DNA of 26,179 nt from an uncultured Alistipes sp. (GCA_937880705.1 CALGRZ010000001.1:1-26179); one strand, 5' to 3'. Counted from the stretch's first letter, positions 7,936-16,940 are shown. Numbers and translations are program-made. The notes: generated by a model not told the origin, from the letters alone.

Positions 7936-8961
7936 ATGGACATTACAATCCTTGGCATAGAGTCATCGTGCGACGATACCTCGGCCGCCGTGATCCGCAA
8001 TCGCACCCTTCTGTCGAATGTAATTGCCTCACAGGCAGTACATCAAAAGTATGGCGGTGTCATTCCGGAGCTCGCCTCACGCGCCCACCAGCAGAACATC
8101 ATCCCCGTGGTGGATACAGCACTCAAGGAGGCCGGTACGACCATCGACAAAGTCGATGCCATAGCCTTCACACGCGGTCCCGGTCTGCTCGGCTCGCTGC
8201 TTGTGGGTGTATCCTTTGCCAAGGGCCTATCCATCGCAAACAACATCCCCCTGGTCGAGGTCAACCACCTCCAGGGACATATCCTGTCACACTTTGTCGA
8301 CCTGCCCGACAGGGAGCTGCCCCACCCCGACTTTCCGTTCCTGTGTCTGCTGGTGAGCGGTGGCCACACACAGATCGTGAGGGTCGACTCACCCACCGAG
8401 ATGGAGATCATCGGCACCACCATCGACGATGCCGCCGGCGAGGCCTTCGACAAGTGCGCCAAGGTGATGGGACTACCCTACCCCGGAGGCCCCATCATCG
8501 ACCGTCTGGCAAAGGAGGGTGACAGCCACGCCTTCAAGTTTGCCAAGCCCCACGTTGAGGGCGAGTTCGACTACTCGTTCTCGGGCCTTAAGACCTCGTT
8601 CCTCTACACGCTGCGCGATGCCGTGAAGCAGGATCCCGACTTTGTGGAGCGACACAAGGCCGACCTCTGCGCCTCGCTGCAGCGCACCATCGTCGAGATA
8701 CTCCTCGACAAGCTCATCAAGGCATCGAAGGCCACAGGTATCAAGGATATAGCCATTGCCGGAGGCGTGTCGGCAAACTCGGGACTGCGCGACGGCATCA
8801 CCGAGGCGGGTCGCCGACGCGGTTGGCGATGCTTCCTGCCCGAGCTGAAGTTCACCACCGACAACGCGGCGATGATCGCCACCGCGGGCTACTACCGCTA
8901 CCTCAATGGCGAGATCAGCTCACTCGACGTGGCCCCCGTAGCACGACTCTCCGACCTCTGA
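7936..8961 (+). CDS. tsaD: tRNA N6-threonylcarbamoyladenosine transferase TsaD
   Basis: A 341-residue cytoplasmic enzyme that transfers the threonylcarbamoyl group to A37 of tRNAs reading ANN codons, working with TsaB, TsaE and TsaC. The family signature is complete: 'GIESSCDDTSAAV' at the N-terminus, metal ligands H111 and H115 in VNHLQGH, 'VSGGHTQ' at about 140-146, 'YPGGPIIDRLA', 'FSGLKTS', 'GGVSANSGLR' and the metal aspartate in 'TDNAAMIA'. Length and end points match the family. The ATG at 7936 gives the canonical N-terminus. It diverges from the tamB operon; a TAACTTTG at 7832-7839, inside the tamB start region, could be its -7 element but lacks a -33 partner. The downstream radical SAM gene begins 1 nt after the stop. 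Confidence 0.97.
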   Translation: MDITILGIESSCDDTSAAVIRNRTLLSNVIASQAVHQKYGGVIPELASRAHQQNIIPVVDTALKEAGTTIDKVDAIAFTRGPGLLGSLLVGVSFAKGLSIANNIPLVEVNHLQGHILSHFVDLPDRELPHPDFPFLCLLVSGGHTQIVRVDSPTEMEIIGTTIDDAAGEAFDKCAKVMGLPYPGGPIIDRLAKEGDSHAFKFAKPHVEGEFDYSFSGLKTSFLYTLRDAVKQDPDFVERHKADLCASLQRTIVEILLDKLIKASKATGIKDIAIAGGVSANSGLRDGITEAGRRRGWRCFLPELKFTTDNAAMIATAGYYRYLNGEISSLDVAPVARLSDL

Positions 8962-8962
8962 T

Positions 8963-9907
8963 ATGGACTCCGCACTGCCATATAACGACTATGGCACGGC
9001 CATGCGCCACCGTCTCGGAGGGCGTGTGCAGAAGCTCGCGATAGATGCCCGCCTGGGGTGTCCCAACCGCGACGGCACACTCGCCACGGGAGGCTGTACG
9101 TTTTGTCTTAACGAGGCTTTTTCGCCGAGCTACAGCCGCATATATGAGGGCATCACCCAACAGATCGACCACGCCATAGCGTTTCACCTGTCACGAGGGC
9201 GCAAGGCCGATAGATATCTTGCATATTTTCAGTCGGGTAGCAACACCCATGCACCCATAGAGCAGCTCGAAAGGCTCTACCACGAGGCTCTGTCGCACCC
9301 CGCCATAGGGGGTATTGTCGTAGGCACACGCCCAGATACGATCAGTTCCGAAAAGCTCGATCTTTTGGAGCATATATCCCATAGCCACTACGTCGCTGTG
9401 GAGTATGGCATCGAGTCCACATCGGATGCCACACTGCGCCATGTAAATCGTCACCACACCTTCGCAACGGCACGCGAGGCGGTGCGCCTCACGGCCGAAC
9501 GACAGATAGATGTCGGTGCACACTTCATAATCGGCCTTCCCAACGAGGATGAGGAGCATATCATCGGCAGCATTGCCGACATTAACTCACTGGGGCTTAA
9601 CACAATAAAATTACACCAGTTGCAACTATATCGTGGCACGCCCATGGCCGAGGAGTACCGTCAGCACCCCGAGAGGTTTATGCTTCGCAACTACACACCC
9701 GAGCGATATATCGACCTCTTAATCGCCATCCTGCGCCACCTCGATAGTTCGATTGCCGTCGAGCGGCTCTTCACCATGGCACCCCGCCATCTTATCCTGC
9801 ACTCGCCCCTCGGAGGCATCAAGCCCGATCTCCTGCACCAGATGCTCATCAACCGCATGGCGACGGTCGCGGCCTATCAGGGCGATAGGCTCATCCTCGG
9901 AAAATAG
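8963..9907 (+). CDS. TIGR01212-family (YhcC-type) radical SAM protein
   Basis: A 314-residue cytoplasmic radical SAM enzyme. The cluster cysteines are C33, C45 and C48 in 'CPNRDGTLATGGCTFC', that is CX11CX2C, the unusual spacing that marks the YhcC/TIGR01212 family instead of the standard CX3CX2C. Other family motifs are 'YFQSGSNTHAP', 'GIVVGTRPDTI', 'VEYGIESTSDATLRHVNRHH' and 'HFIIGLPNEDEE'. The reaction is not established to my knowledge. The gene starts 1 nt after the tsaD stop, so the two are almost certainly co-translated; a role in tRNA modification is an attractive guess from this context, nothing more. Confidence 0.92.
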   Translation: MDSALPYNDYGTAMRHRLGGRVQKLAIDARLGCPNRDGTLATGGCTFCLNEAFSPSYSRIYEGITQQIDHAIAFHLSRGRKADRYLAYFQSGSNTHAPIEQLERLYHEALSHPAIGGIVVGTRPDTISSEKLDLLEHISHSHYVAVEYGIESTSDATLRHVNRHHTFATAREAVRLTAERQIDVGAHFIIGLPNEDEEHIIGSIADINSLGLNTIKLHQLQLYRGTPMAEEYRQHPERFMLRNYTPERYIDLLIAILRHLDSSIAVERLFTMAPRHLILHSPLGGIKPDLLHQMLINRMATVAAYQGDRLILGK

Positions 9908-9918
9908 CACCCCACGGG

Positions 9919-9949
9919 TTGATATTATCCATCTTTTTTCGTAACTTTG
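9919..9949 (+). promoter_or_regulatory. Promoter of the GH3 beta-glucosidase gene
   Basis: TTG at 9919-9921, a 20-bp spacer and TAACTTTG at 9942-9949 fit the Bacteroidota -33/-7 consensus. Transcription should begin near 9956, giving a leader of about 44 nt before the ATG at 10000. The same box pattern recurs at other genes in the window. Confidence 0.8.
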
Positions 9950-9999
9950 TGTCGGGAGAGCCACCCGCATGACTCGCAACATATAAAACATAATATAGT

Positions 10000-12222
10000 A
10001 TGAGAAGATTTCTACTCCTTTTGGTGACCATCAGCGCAACCATCGTTGCCATAGCCGCCACACCCCAGCGTACAACACGCCCCATATACCTCGACCCCGA
10101 TGCGCCTATCGAGGAGCGTGTGGAGGATGCCTTAAGCCGCATGACCCTCCGCGAGAAGATAGCCATCATCCATGCGCAGTCGAAGTTCTCGGCACCCGGA
10201 GCTCCCCGCCTCGGCATTGCCGAGCTGTGGTGCACCGACGGCCCTCACGGCATACGCCCCGAGGTGCTGTGGGATGAGTGGGAGCAGGCACGCTGGACCA
10301 ACGACTCATGCACAGCCTACCCCGCCCTGACAGCTCTGGCTGCCACATGGAACCGCGAAATGGCCGAGCTCTACGGCATCTCGATTGGCGAGGAGGCACG
10401 CTACCGCGACAAGGATGTGCTGCTGGGCCCCGGTGTCAACATCTACCGCACGCCGCTCTGTGGCCGTAACTTCGAGTATATGGGCGAGGATCCCTACCTC
10501 GCCGGCGAGATGGTCGTGCCCTACATCCAAGGTGTGCAGCAGCAGGGCGTAGCCGCCTGTGTCAAGCACTATGCGCTGAACAACGAGGAGCTGCACCGCC
10601 ACACCGTCGACGTAGATTTGAGCGACCGCGCCCTCTACGAGATATACCTCCCCGCCTTCAAAGCTGCCGTCACCCGAGGCAAGGCGTGGAGCATCATGGG
10701 CTCGTACAACCTCTATCGTGGCACCTATGCCTGCCATAACGACCGTCTGCTGAACAGAATATTGAAGCAGGAGTGGGGCTTCGACGGTGCCGTAATCTCG
10801 GATTGGGGCGGTGTGCACTCTACCGACGAGGCGATCACCGGAGGCCTCGACCTGGAGTTCGGCTCATGGACCGATGGCCTTAGGGAGGGTGCCAGCAACG
10901 CCTACGACATGTACCACATGGCACTGCCCTACCTTGAGCGTATCGAGCGTGGCGAGGTGGGTACCACGGAGCTCGACGACAAGGTACGCCGTGTGTTGCG
11001 CCTCACCTTCCGCACGGCGATGAACCCATACAAGCCCTACGGAGCCATGTGCTCGGAGGCCCACACCGAGGCGGCACGACGCATTGGCGAGGAGGGCATC
11101 GTGCTGCTGCACAACAAGCACAACAACCTGCCCATCGCACCCGACGCCCGACGCATCCTCGTAGTTGGCGAGAATGCCGTCAAGATGATGACCGTGGGTG
11201 GTGGCAGCTCATCGCTCAAGGTAAAGCACGAGTGCTCACCGCTGGAGGGCATCGAGCGTCACTATGCCGGTCGTGCCGAGGTGCTCTACGCCCGCGGCTA
11301 TGTGGGCGATGTGACGGGCGACTACAACGGTGTTGTTACGGGTCAAAATCTGGAGGATAGCCGCTCGGCCGAAGAGCTTATCGCCGAGGCTGTTGCGATG
11401 GCCAAGAGTGCCGACCACGTCATCTTCGTCGGCGGTCTGAACAAGAGCGAGAAGCAGGACTCGGAGGGTGCCGATCGTCTGTCGCTCGGTCTGCCCTACA
11501 ATCAGGATGATGTCATCGAGGCTCTGGCCCGCGCCACCAAGCACCTCACCGTGGTACTCGTTTCGGGCAATGCCGTGGAGATGCCCTGGCTCAAGGATGT
11601 GGAGTCGGTGGTGCAGGCATGGTATCTCGGCTCGGAGGCGGGCAACGCCCTTGCCAACATCCTCTCGGGCGAGGTTAACCCCAGTGGCAAGCTCCCCTTC
11701 ACCTTTGGCAAGCGTCTGGAGGACTACCCCGCGCATGCCGATGGTGCCACCTTCCCCAACCCCGGCAAGGTCTACTACCATGACGACATCTTCGTAGGCT
11801 ACCGTGGCTTCGAGCAGCGAGGCATAGAGCCCATCTTCGCCTTTGGCCACGGTTTGAGCTACACCACATTCGAGTATAGCGACATCACGCTCTCGAACAG
11901 CTCCCTCACGGCCGATGGCACCATCGAGATAAGCCTCAAGGTCAAGAACGTGGGCCATCGCACCGGCAAGGAGGTCGTGCAGCTCTACATCGCCGACAAG
12001 GAGTCGACGCTGGTACGCCCCCGCAAGGAGCTCAAGGGCTTCTGCAAGGTGGAGCTTCAGCCGGGCCAGACCAAGGAGGTGCACTTCACCGTAGATCGCG
12101 AGATGCTCGCCTACTATGACGACCGCACCGCAGAGTGGGTTGCCGAGCGAGGCGAGTTCGAGGCTATCGTGGGTGCCTCATCATCCGACATAAGGCTACG
12201 CGCCAACTTCACGCTGAAGTAA
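10000..12222 (+). CDS. Secreted glycoside hydrolase family 3 beta-glucosidase
   Basis: A 740-residue GH3 enzyme with a signal peptide (RRFLLLLVTISATIVAIAAT, cleavage near residue 20), so it acts in the periplasm. The N-terminal TIM-barrel domain (about 35-335) contains 'GPHGIRPEV', 'LLGPGVNIYRTPLCGRNFEY', 'CVKHYALNNEE' and the catalytic nucleophile D268 in 'GAVISDWGGVHS'. The second alpha/beta sandwich domain (about 360-580) carries the probable acid/base E489 in 'DSEGADRLSLGLP'. A fibronectin III-like domain closes the protein (about 650-735). Family members hydrolyse terminal beta-glucosides and sometimes beta-xylosides. No PA14 insertion is apparent. It stands alone with its own promoter; no susCD pair is nearby, so it is not part of a visible polysaccharide locus. 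Substrate specificity is not deduced. Confidence 0.95.
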   Translation: MRRFLLLLVTISATIVAIAATPQRTTRPIYLDPDAPIEERVEDALSRMTLREKIAIIHAQSKFSAPGAPRLGIAELWCTDGPHGIRPEVLWDEWEQARWTNDSCTAYPALTALAATWNREMAELYGISIGEEARYRDKDVLLGPGVNIYRTPLCGRNFEYMGEDPYLAGEMVVPYIQGVQQQGVAACVKHYALNNEELHRHTVDVDLSDRALYEIYLPAFKAAVTRGKAWSIMGSYNLYRGTYACHNDRLLNRILKQEWGFDGAVISDWGGVHSTDEAITGGLDLEFGSWTDGLREGASNAYDMYHMALPYLERIERGEVGTTELDDKVRRVLRLTFRTAMNPYKPYGAMCSEAHTEAARRIGEEGIVLLHNKHNNLPIAPDARRILVVGENAVKMMTVGGGSSSLKVKHECSPLEGIERHYAGRAEVLYARGYVGDVTGDYNGVVTGQNLEDSRSAEELIAEAVAMAKSADHVIFVGGLNKSEKQDSEGADRLSLGLPYNQDDVIEALARATKHLTVVLVSGNAVEMPWLKDVESVVQAWYLGSEAGNALANILSGEVNPSGKLPFTFGKRLEDYPAHADGATFPNPGKVYYHDDIFVGYRGFEQRGIEPIFAFGHGLSYTTFEYSDITLSNSSLTADGTIEISLKVKNVGHRTGKEVVQLYIADKESTLVRPRKELKGFCKVELQPGQTKEVHFTVDREMLAYYDDRTAEWVAERGEFEAIVGASSSDIRLRANFTLK

Positions 12223-12227
12223 ATTTA

Positions 12228-12265
12228 TAGGGGCTGTACAACAAGTTGTGTTGCAACAGCCCCTA
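12228..12265. terminator. Hairpin between the convergent GH3 and PepSY-like genes
   Basis: TAGGGGCTGT (12228-12237) and ACAGCCCCTA (12256-12265) form a perfect 10-bp stem six nucleotides after the GH3 stop codon. Neither strand has a strong U-tract, only ATAAATTT on the minus side, so it may be a weak bidirectional terminator or an mRNA 3'-end stabiliser. Confidence 0.6.
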
Positions 12266-12329
12266 ATCGTCGTAACAAGGAGCAACGCCCCGTTAAGCAG
12301 CCCCGTTAGGTAGCCCCTTTAGGCAAGCT

Positions 12330-12821
12330 CTACTCTCTGTCTTTAGAGTCTTTGTCTTTGCACTGCGACTTATCGCACTGCTTGGCGTGGCCCATCTGCA
12401 CGATGTTGCCATCCTTGTCGTAGCAGAGGCTCTTGCCGTTGTTCAGGCCGAGGTGTATGCCATCCTTGGCACGCGATATAGAGGTGATCGTGGCCCCGGG
12501 GTAGTTGCTCTCGACATTCGAGCGCACCTTCTCGGGTACCATGGCCATAGGGATGGAGCCCTGCTTAAGGCTTATGGACATGCACTCGCCACTCTTGTGG
12601 TCAAAGCTCACCCTGTCACCGTTGGAGAGCTGCACCCACCACAGTGGAGGCTGCGACGATGCATCCTCCGCCACGCTCTCCACCGAGCTGTGAGGGAAAT
12701 ACTTATGCAGGAAGTCGCGCGACTTCTCGGGCAGCTTGCTCTCATCACTCTTGCCATCTGTGGCGGCCAGGGCCGTGAACACCACTCCGAGTGCCACAAC
12801 CATCATAAATAGCTTTTTCAT
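12330..12821 (-). CDS. Periplasmic PepSY-like (DUF2874-type) protein
   Basis: A 163-residue exported protein with a signal peptide (KKLFMMVVALGVVFTALAA, cleavage near residue 20). The mature part has two similar halves. The first is 'LPEKSRDFLHKYFPHSSVESV' continuing to 'WWVQLSNGDRVSFDHKSGE'; the second is 'VPEKVRSNVESNYPGATITS' continuing to 'GLNNGKSLCYDKDGNIVQM'. This duplicated pattern (P-x-x-x-x-x-hydrophobic-x-x-x-YP..., then a strand ending in F/Y-D-x-x-G) is typical of the PepSY-like Bacteroidota family annotated as putative beta-lactamase-inhibitor-like. The C-terminal tail is very charged and holds two cysteines (CDKSQC). It is convergent with the GH3 gene and divergent from hydA. 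Function is unknown. Confidence 0.85.
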   Translation of the reverse strand: MKKLFMMVVALGVVFTALAATDGKSDESKLPEKSRDFLHKYFPHSSVESVAEDASSQPPLWWVQLSNGDRVSFDHKSGECMSISLKQGSIPMAMVPEKVRSNVESNYPGATITSISRAKDGIHLGLNNGKSLCYDKDGNIVQMGHAKQCDKSQCKDKDSKDRE

Positions 12822-12919
12822 CGTATCGTATTTTAAGGTTTAACGCCTACACAGGTTTCAAGAAATAGGCCAAACGAAGATTTATTGGCTAAAAGCTGAA
12901 AAAATTAGCTCCATAATTT

Positions 12920-12948
12920 TTGAAATCGCGCAAAAAATACTACCTTTG
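12920..12948 (+). promoter_or_regulatory. Promoter of the [FeFe]-hydrogenase operon
   Basis: TTG at 12920-12922 (within TTTTTG), an 18-bp spacer and TACCTTTG at 12941-12948 fit the Bacteroidota promoter consensus. The expected start near 12955 leaves a leader of about 22 nt before the hydA ATG. The rest of the 155-bp divergent region shows no clear promoter for the PepSY-like gene. Confidence 0.8.
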
Positions 12949-12976
12949 TTCAATTAAATCCAGTAACTACTAACGT

Positions 12977-14425
12977 ATGGCAATTAAGAATAACGTGATG
13001 ATCGTTCGCCAGAGACTGCTCACCAAGCTCGTGAGCCTCTGGAACGAGGGTCAGCTTGTCGAGAAGATCGACCGAGTACCCATTGAGTTTAGCCCCCGCA
13101 ATTCACAGGTTCGTGGCCGTTGCTGCATCCACAAGGAGCGCGCGGTGTGGAAGTACAAGTCGCTGCCTCTGCTGGGCTACGACATGACCGACGAGACCGA
13201 CGAGCTCACTCCTCTGTCGGAGTATGCCGAGAAGGCTCTCCAGCGCAAGAAGATCAAGGACAACATCATGTGCGTCATCGACGAGGCCTGCTCGTCATGC
13301 GTGCGTACCAACTACGACATCACCAATCTGTGCCGTGGATGTGTTGCCCGTGCATGTGAGCACGCCTGCCCCAAGGGTGCCATCGAGTTCGACCCCGAGA
13401 CCTCACAGGGCAAGATCAACCACAAGATCTGCATCAGCTGCGGTAAGTGCTACGCTGCCTGCCCCTACCATGCCATCGTCTATATCCCCGTACCCTGCGA
13501 GGAGGCTTGCCCCGTAGGTGCTATCTCGAAGGATGAGTATGGCGTGGAGCATATCGACGAGTCGAAGTGTATCTACTGCGGTAAGTGTATGAACGCTTGC
13601 CCCTTCGGTGCTATCTTCGAGATCTCGCAGGTATTCGACATCTTGGAGGCTATCCGTCGTGGCGAGGAGGTTGTGGCTATGGTTGCCCCCTCAATCCTGT
13701 CGCAGTACGACATGCCCACCGAGCAGGTATATGGCGCAATCAAGGCTATCGGCTTTAAGGATGTTATCGAGGTTGCCCGCGGTGCGGAGATCACCACCGA
13801 GAAGGAGACTCACGAGTTTGCCGAGAAGATGGAGGAGGGTCAGCCCTTCATGACCACCTCGTGCTGCCCCTCATACATGGAGATGGCGCGCAAGCACGCT
13901 CCCGAGTTGCAGAAGTATATCTCGTCGACCTACTCGCCCATGATCTACACTGCCGAGCTGGCTCGCGAGAAGCACCCCAATGCAAAGCTCGTCTTCGTAG
14001 GCCCCTGTATTGCAAAGCGCAAGGAGGTACGCCGCGAGGATCTGCAGGGCAAGGTTGACTTCGTACTCACCTACGAGGAGGTTCACGCCATCCTGGGTGG
14101 TATGGGCATCGAGATGAGCACCGTTGAGGGCATGCCCGTAGACTGCGCATCACGTCGCTCGGCTCACGGCTTCGCCGAGAATGGCGGTGTTACCGCTGCC
14201 GTTCAGGAGCTTGTGGCAGGCAAGATCGACTTCACCACACTGCAGATTGCAGGTCTGAACAAGAAGAATGTGGGTCTGCTGAAGGCCTACGGCAAGACCG
14301 GCAAGGCTCCCGCACAGTTTATCGAGGTTATGGTCTGCGATGGTGGCTGTATCTCTGGCCCCAGCGTACACACCGCCTACGACACCGGCAAGAAGACCTT
14401 CGCCGCCGAGCTGAACAAGCGATAA
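12977..14425 (+). CDS. hydA: Monomeric [FeFe] hydrogenase, group B-like
   Basis: A 482-residue cytoplasmic iron-sulfur enzyme that interconverts protons and H2. The N-terminal part is rich in cluster cysteines: an extra Cys-rich segment at about 99-131 (MCVIDEACSSCV, CRGCVARACEHACPKGA), then two ferredoxin-like 4Fe-4S motifs at about 152-163 (CISCGKCYAACP) and 198-209 (CIYCGKCMNACP). The H-cluster domain has L1 'TSCCPSY' (C296 and C297), L2 'VGPCIAKRKE' (C344) and L3 'VMVCDGGCISG' (C454 and C458). C296 corresponds to the proton-transfer cysteine of group A enzymes. L2 lacks the usual Met before Pro-Cys, and L3 lacks the GGGxP tail of group A, both pointing to group B. The three maturase genes follow directly, so it is probably functional; its physiological electron partner is presumably ferredoxin. 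Confidence 0.93.
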   Translation: MAIKNNVMIVRQRLLTKLVSLWNEGQLVEKIDRVPIEFSPRNSQVRGRCCIHKERAVWKYKSLPLLGYDMTDETDELTPLSEYAEKALQRKKIKDNIMCVIDEACSSCVRTNYDITNLCRGCVARACEHACPKGAIEFDPETSQGKINHKICISCGKCYAACPYHAIVYIPVPCEEACPVGAISKDEYGVEHIDESKCIYCGKCMNACPFGAIFEISQVFDILEAIRRGEEVVAMVAPSILSQYDMPTEQVYGAIKAIGFKDVIEVARGAEITTEKETHEFAEKMEEGQPFMTTSCCPSYMEMARKHAPELQKYISSTYSPMIYTAELAREKHPNAKLVFVGPCIAKRKEVRREDLQGKVDFVLTYEEVHAILGGMGIEMSTVEGMPVDCASRRSAHGFAENGGVTAAVQELVAGKIDFTTLQIAGLNKKNVGLLKAYGKTGKAPAQFIEVMVCDGGCISGPSVHTAYDTGKKTFAAELNKR

Positions 14426-14435
14426 ACCACATACA

Positions 14436-15488
14436 ATGAGGGAGTTGGTTGAGCATCTGGCGTCAGGCGGAAAGCTCGACGTCAAGCAACTTGGGACACT
14501 GTTGCGCGCAGTGACCACGGATGATGCTTTGCTTGAACTACTCCGCGACTATGCTGTCCGAACTGCTCGCGAGCAGTTCGGACTTGGCATTTACATACGA
14601 GGCCTTATCGAGTTGTCGAGCTACTGCCGCAACGACTGCCTCTACTGCGGTCTGCGCCGCAGCAACCGCACCGCCGAGCGTTACCGTCTCACCGCCGATG
14701 AGGTCATCGAGTGCTGCAAGGAGGGCTATGCCCTCGGCTTCCGCACCATAGTGCTTCAGGGTGGCGAGGATGGCACCCACAACGACGAGTGGCTCGAGGA
14801 GCTGCTGGGTCGCATATGCAGCCACTGCCCCGAGGCGGCCATCACCCTCTCGCTGGGTGAGCGCAGCGAAGAGTCGTATCGCCGTCTGCGCCGTGCCGGA
14901 GCCAACCGCTACCTGCTACGCCATGAGGCTGCCGACGAGCAGCTATATGCCTCGCTGCACCCCGGCAGTAGAGGTATTGCCCACCGTCTGCAATGTATCG
15001 AGGCCCTGAAACGTGCCGACTACCAGGTGGGCATGGGTATGATGATTGGTGTTAAGGGCCAGACTATCGACCACATAGCCCAAGACCTGAAACTTATCGA
15101 GGAGAACCGCTGCCAGATGGTTGGCATCGGCCCCTTCATTCCCCACCGTGCGACACCTCTGGGCAGTGAGCCCGCAGGTGCGCTCAACCTTACGCTGGCC
15201 GCAGTTGCCATAGCGCGCCTGCTGCTACCCCAGGCCCTGATACCCGCCACCACAGCCCTGGCTACACTCTCACCCCGAGGGCGTATCGAGGGTATCCTCT
15301 CGGGTGCCAATGTTGTAATGCCCAACCTCTCGCCCTCGGACGTTAGGGCCAAGTATGCCATCTACGAGAATAAGGCCTCGTGGGGCAAGGAGGCTGCCGA
15401 GGGGCTGTCGGCCCTCGAGGAGGAGTTGAGCAAGATAGGTTACCACATAGACTTCTCGCGTGGCGACCACCCCGACAAACAGATTTAG
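14436..15488 (+). CDS. hydE: [FeFe] hydrogenase H-cluster radical SAM maturase HydE
   Basis: A 350-residue radical SAM enzyme that acts in building the dithiomethylamine-bridged diiron subcluster. The cluster-binding CX3CX2C motif is C64-C68-C71 in 'SSYCRNDCLYCGLRRSN', followed by 'YRLTADEVIECC', 'LQGGEDG' and 'RHEAADEQLYASLHPG'. These are shared with HydE and its biotin synthase/PylB relatives; the position between hydA and hydG makes HydE the clear choice. It starts 10 nt after the hydA stop codon. Confidence 0.93.
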   Translation: MRELVEHLASGGKLDVKQLGTLLRAVTTDDALLELLRDYAVRTAREQFGLGIYIRGLIELSSYCRNDCLYCGLRRSNRTAERYRLTADEVIECCKEGYALGFRTIVLQGGEDGTHNDEWLEELLGRICSHCPEAAITLSLGERSEESYRRLRRAGANRYLLRHEAADEQLYASLHPGSRGIAHRLQCIEALKRADYQVGMGMMIGVKGQTIDHIAQDLKLIEENRCQMVGIGPFIPHRATPLGSEPAGALNLTLAAVAIARLLLPQALIPATTALATLSPRGRIEGILSGANVVMPNLSPSDVRAKYAIYENKASWGKEAAEGLSALEEELSKIGYHIDFSRGDHPDKQI

Positions 15489-15509
15489 AACGAGATTAAA
15501 ACCGTGTTT

Positions 15510-16940
15510 ATGAGTACAATAGAATATAACCCCCGTTCGGAGCACGCCGCCGAGTTCATCCACGATGGCGAGATACGCTCCACCCTGGAGTATGCCCGTG
15601 AGCATCGCCACGACAAGGCACTCATCGAGGAGATTTTGACAAAGGCCGAGCTCGGCAAGGGCATCTCACACCGTGAGGCTGCCGTGCTTATCGAGGTCGA
15701 GGACAAGCAGATCGAGGAGCGCATGTACGCCATTGCGCGCCGCCTCAAGGAGCAGATCTACGGCAACCGCATCGTGATGTTTGCCCCGCTCTACCTCTCG
15801 AACCACTGCATCAACGGCTGTGTCTACTGCCCCTACCACGCCAAGAACCGCACCATACCGCGTCGCAAGCTCACGCAGGAGGAGATACGCCGCGAGGTCA
15901 TCGCCCTGCAGGATATGGGCCATAAGCGTCTTGCGCTCGAGACGGGCGAGCATCCCAAGTTAAGCCCCATAGAGTATGTCCTGGAGAGCATCGACACGAT
16001 ATACTCGATACACCACAAGAATGGAGCTATACGCCGTGTCAATGTCAATATTGCAGCTACGACTGTCGAGAACTATACCCGCCTGAAGGATGCCGGCATC
16101 GGCACCTACATCCTCTTCGAGGAGACCTACGACCGTGCCGCATACGAGCGTCTGCACCCCACAGGCCCCAAGAGCGACTGGGCCTACCACACCGAGGCTA
16201 TGGATCGCGCCATGCTGGGTGGCATCGACGATGTTGGCGTGGGAGCACTCTTCGGCCTGTCGAACTACCGCTACGACGTTGTCGGCATACTCATGCATGC
16301 CGAGCACCTCGAGGCACGCTTTGGTGTGGGCCCCCATACCATCAGCGTACCCCGCATACGCCCGGCCGATGACATCGACCCTGCGGACTTTCCCAACGCC
16401 GTCACCGACGACGTATTCCGCCGTATCGTTGCCGTGCTGCGACTTGCTGTACCCTACACCGGCATGATTGTATCTACGCGCGAGTCACAACGCTCACGCG
16501 AGCTGGTGCTCGACGTGGGTGTCTCGCAGCTCAGCGGTGGCTCGAAGACCAGCGTAGGTGGCTATGCCGACGGCATTGAGGATGCCGAGGAGTCGGCACA
16601 GTTCGACATCTCGGACAACCGCACCCTCGACCAGATTGTGGGCTGGCTTCTGGAGCTGGGCTACATGCCGAGCTTCTGCACCGCCTGCTACCGCGAAGGT
16701 CGCACGGGCGATAGGTTTATGTCGCTGGCCAAGCGCGGACTGATAGGCAACTGCTGCGCACCCAATGCGCTGATGACCCTGGCCGAGTATGCCGAGGACT
16801 ACGCCTCGGCCGATGTCAAGCTTCTGGCCAAGCGCATGATAGCCTCACAGACGGCCATCATACCCTCGGAGAAGATACGTCAAATTACGCTGCGCAACCT
16901 CGAGGAGATTGTAAAGGGCAAGCGCGACTTCCGCTTCTAA
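15510..16940 (+). CDS. hydG: [FeFe] hydrogenase H-cluster radical SAM maturase HydG
   Basis: A 476-residue radical SAM tyrosine lyase that makes the CO and CN ligands of the H-cluster from tyrosine. The first cluster motif is CX3CX2C in 'SNHCINGCVYCPYHAKN' (C100, C104, C107 from the chosen start). The second, HydG-specific C-terminal motif is present as 'FCTACYREGRTGDRF' with a further cysteine pair about 22 residues on ('GNCCAPNAL'), fitting the CX2CX22C auxiliary cluster site; ThiH lacks this. I chose the ATG at 15510 (MSTIEYNP); an upstream in-frame GTG at 15504 would add two residues. It lies about 20 nt after hydE. Confidence 0.95.
   Translation: MSTIEYNPRSEHAAEFIHDGEIRSTLEYAREHRHDKALIEEILTKAELGKGISHREAAVLIEVEDKQIEERMYAIARRLKEQIYGNRIVMFAPLYLSNHCINGCVYCPYHAKNRTIPRRKLTQEEIRREVIALQDMGHKRLALETGEHPKLSPIEYVLESIDTIYSIHHKNGAIRRVNVNIAATTVENYTRLKDAGIGTYILFEETYDRAAYERLHPTGPKSDWAYHTEAMDRAMLGGIDDVGVGALFGLSNYRYDVVGILMHAEHLEARFGVGPHTISVPRIRPADDIDPADFPNAVTDDVFRRIVAVLRLAVPYTGMIVSTRESQRSRELVLDVGVSQLSGGSKTSVGGYADGIEDAEESAQFDISDNRTLDQIVGWLLELGYMPSFCTACYREGRTGDRFMSLAKRGLIGNCCAPNALMTLAEYAEDYASADVKLLAKRMIASQTAIIPSEKIRQITLRNLEEIVKGKRDFRF

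Noticed and set aside
11236..12084. 282-codon open frame antisense to the GH3 gene
   Set aside because: The GH3 frame has full catalytic motifs; the antisense product has no recognisable feature and no promoter.
15504..15509. GTG start for hydG
   Set aside because: The in-frame ATG two codons later gives a plausible N-terminus, and ATG is preferred; the GTG cannot be strictly excluded.
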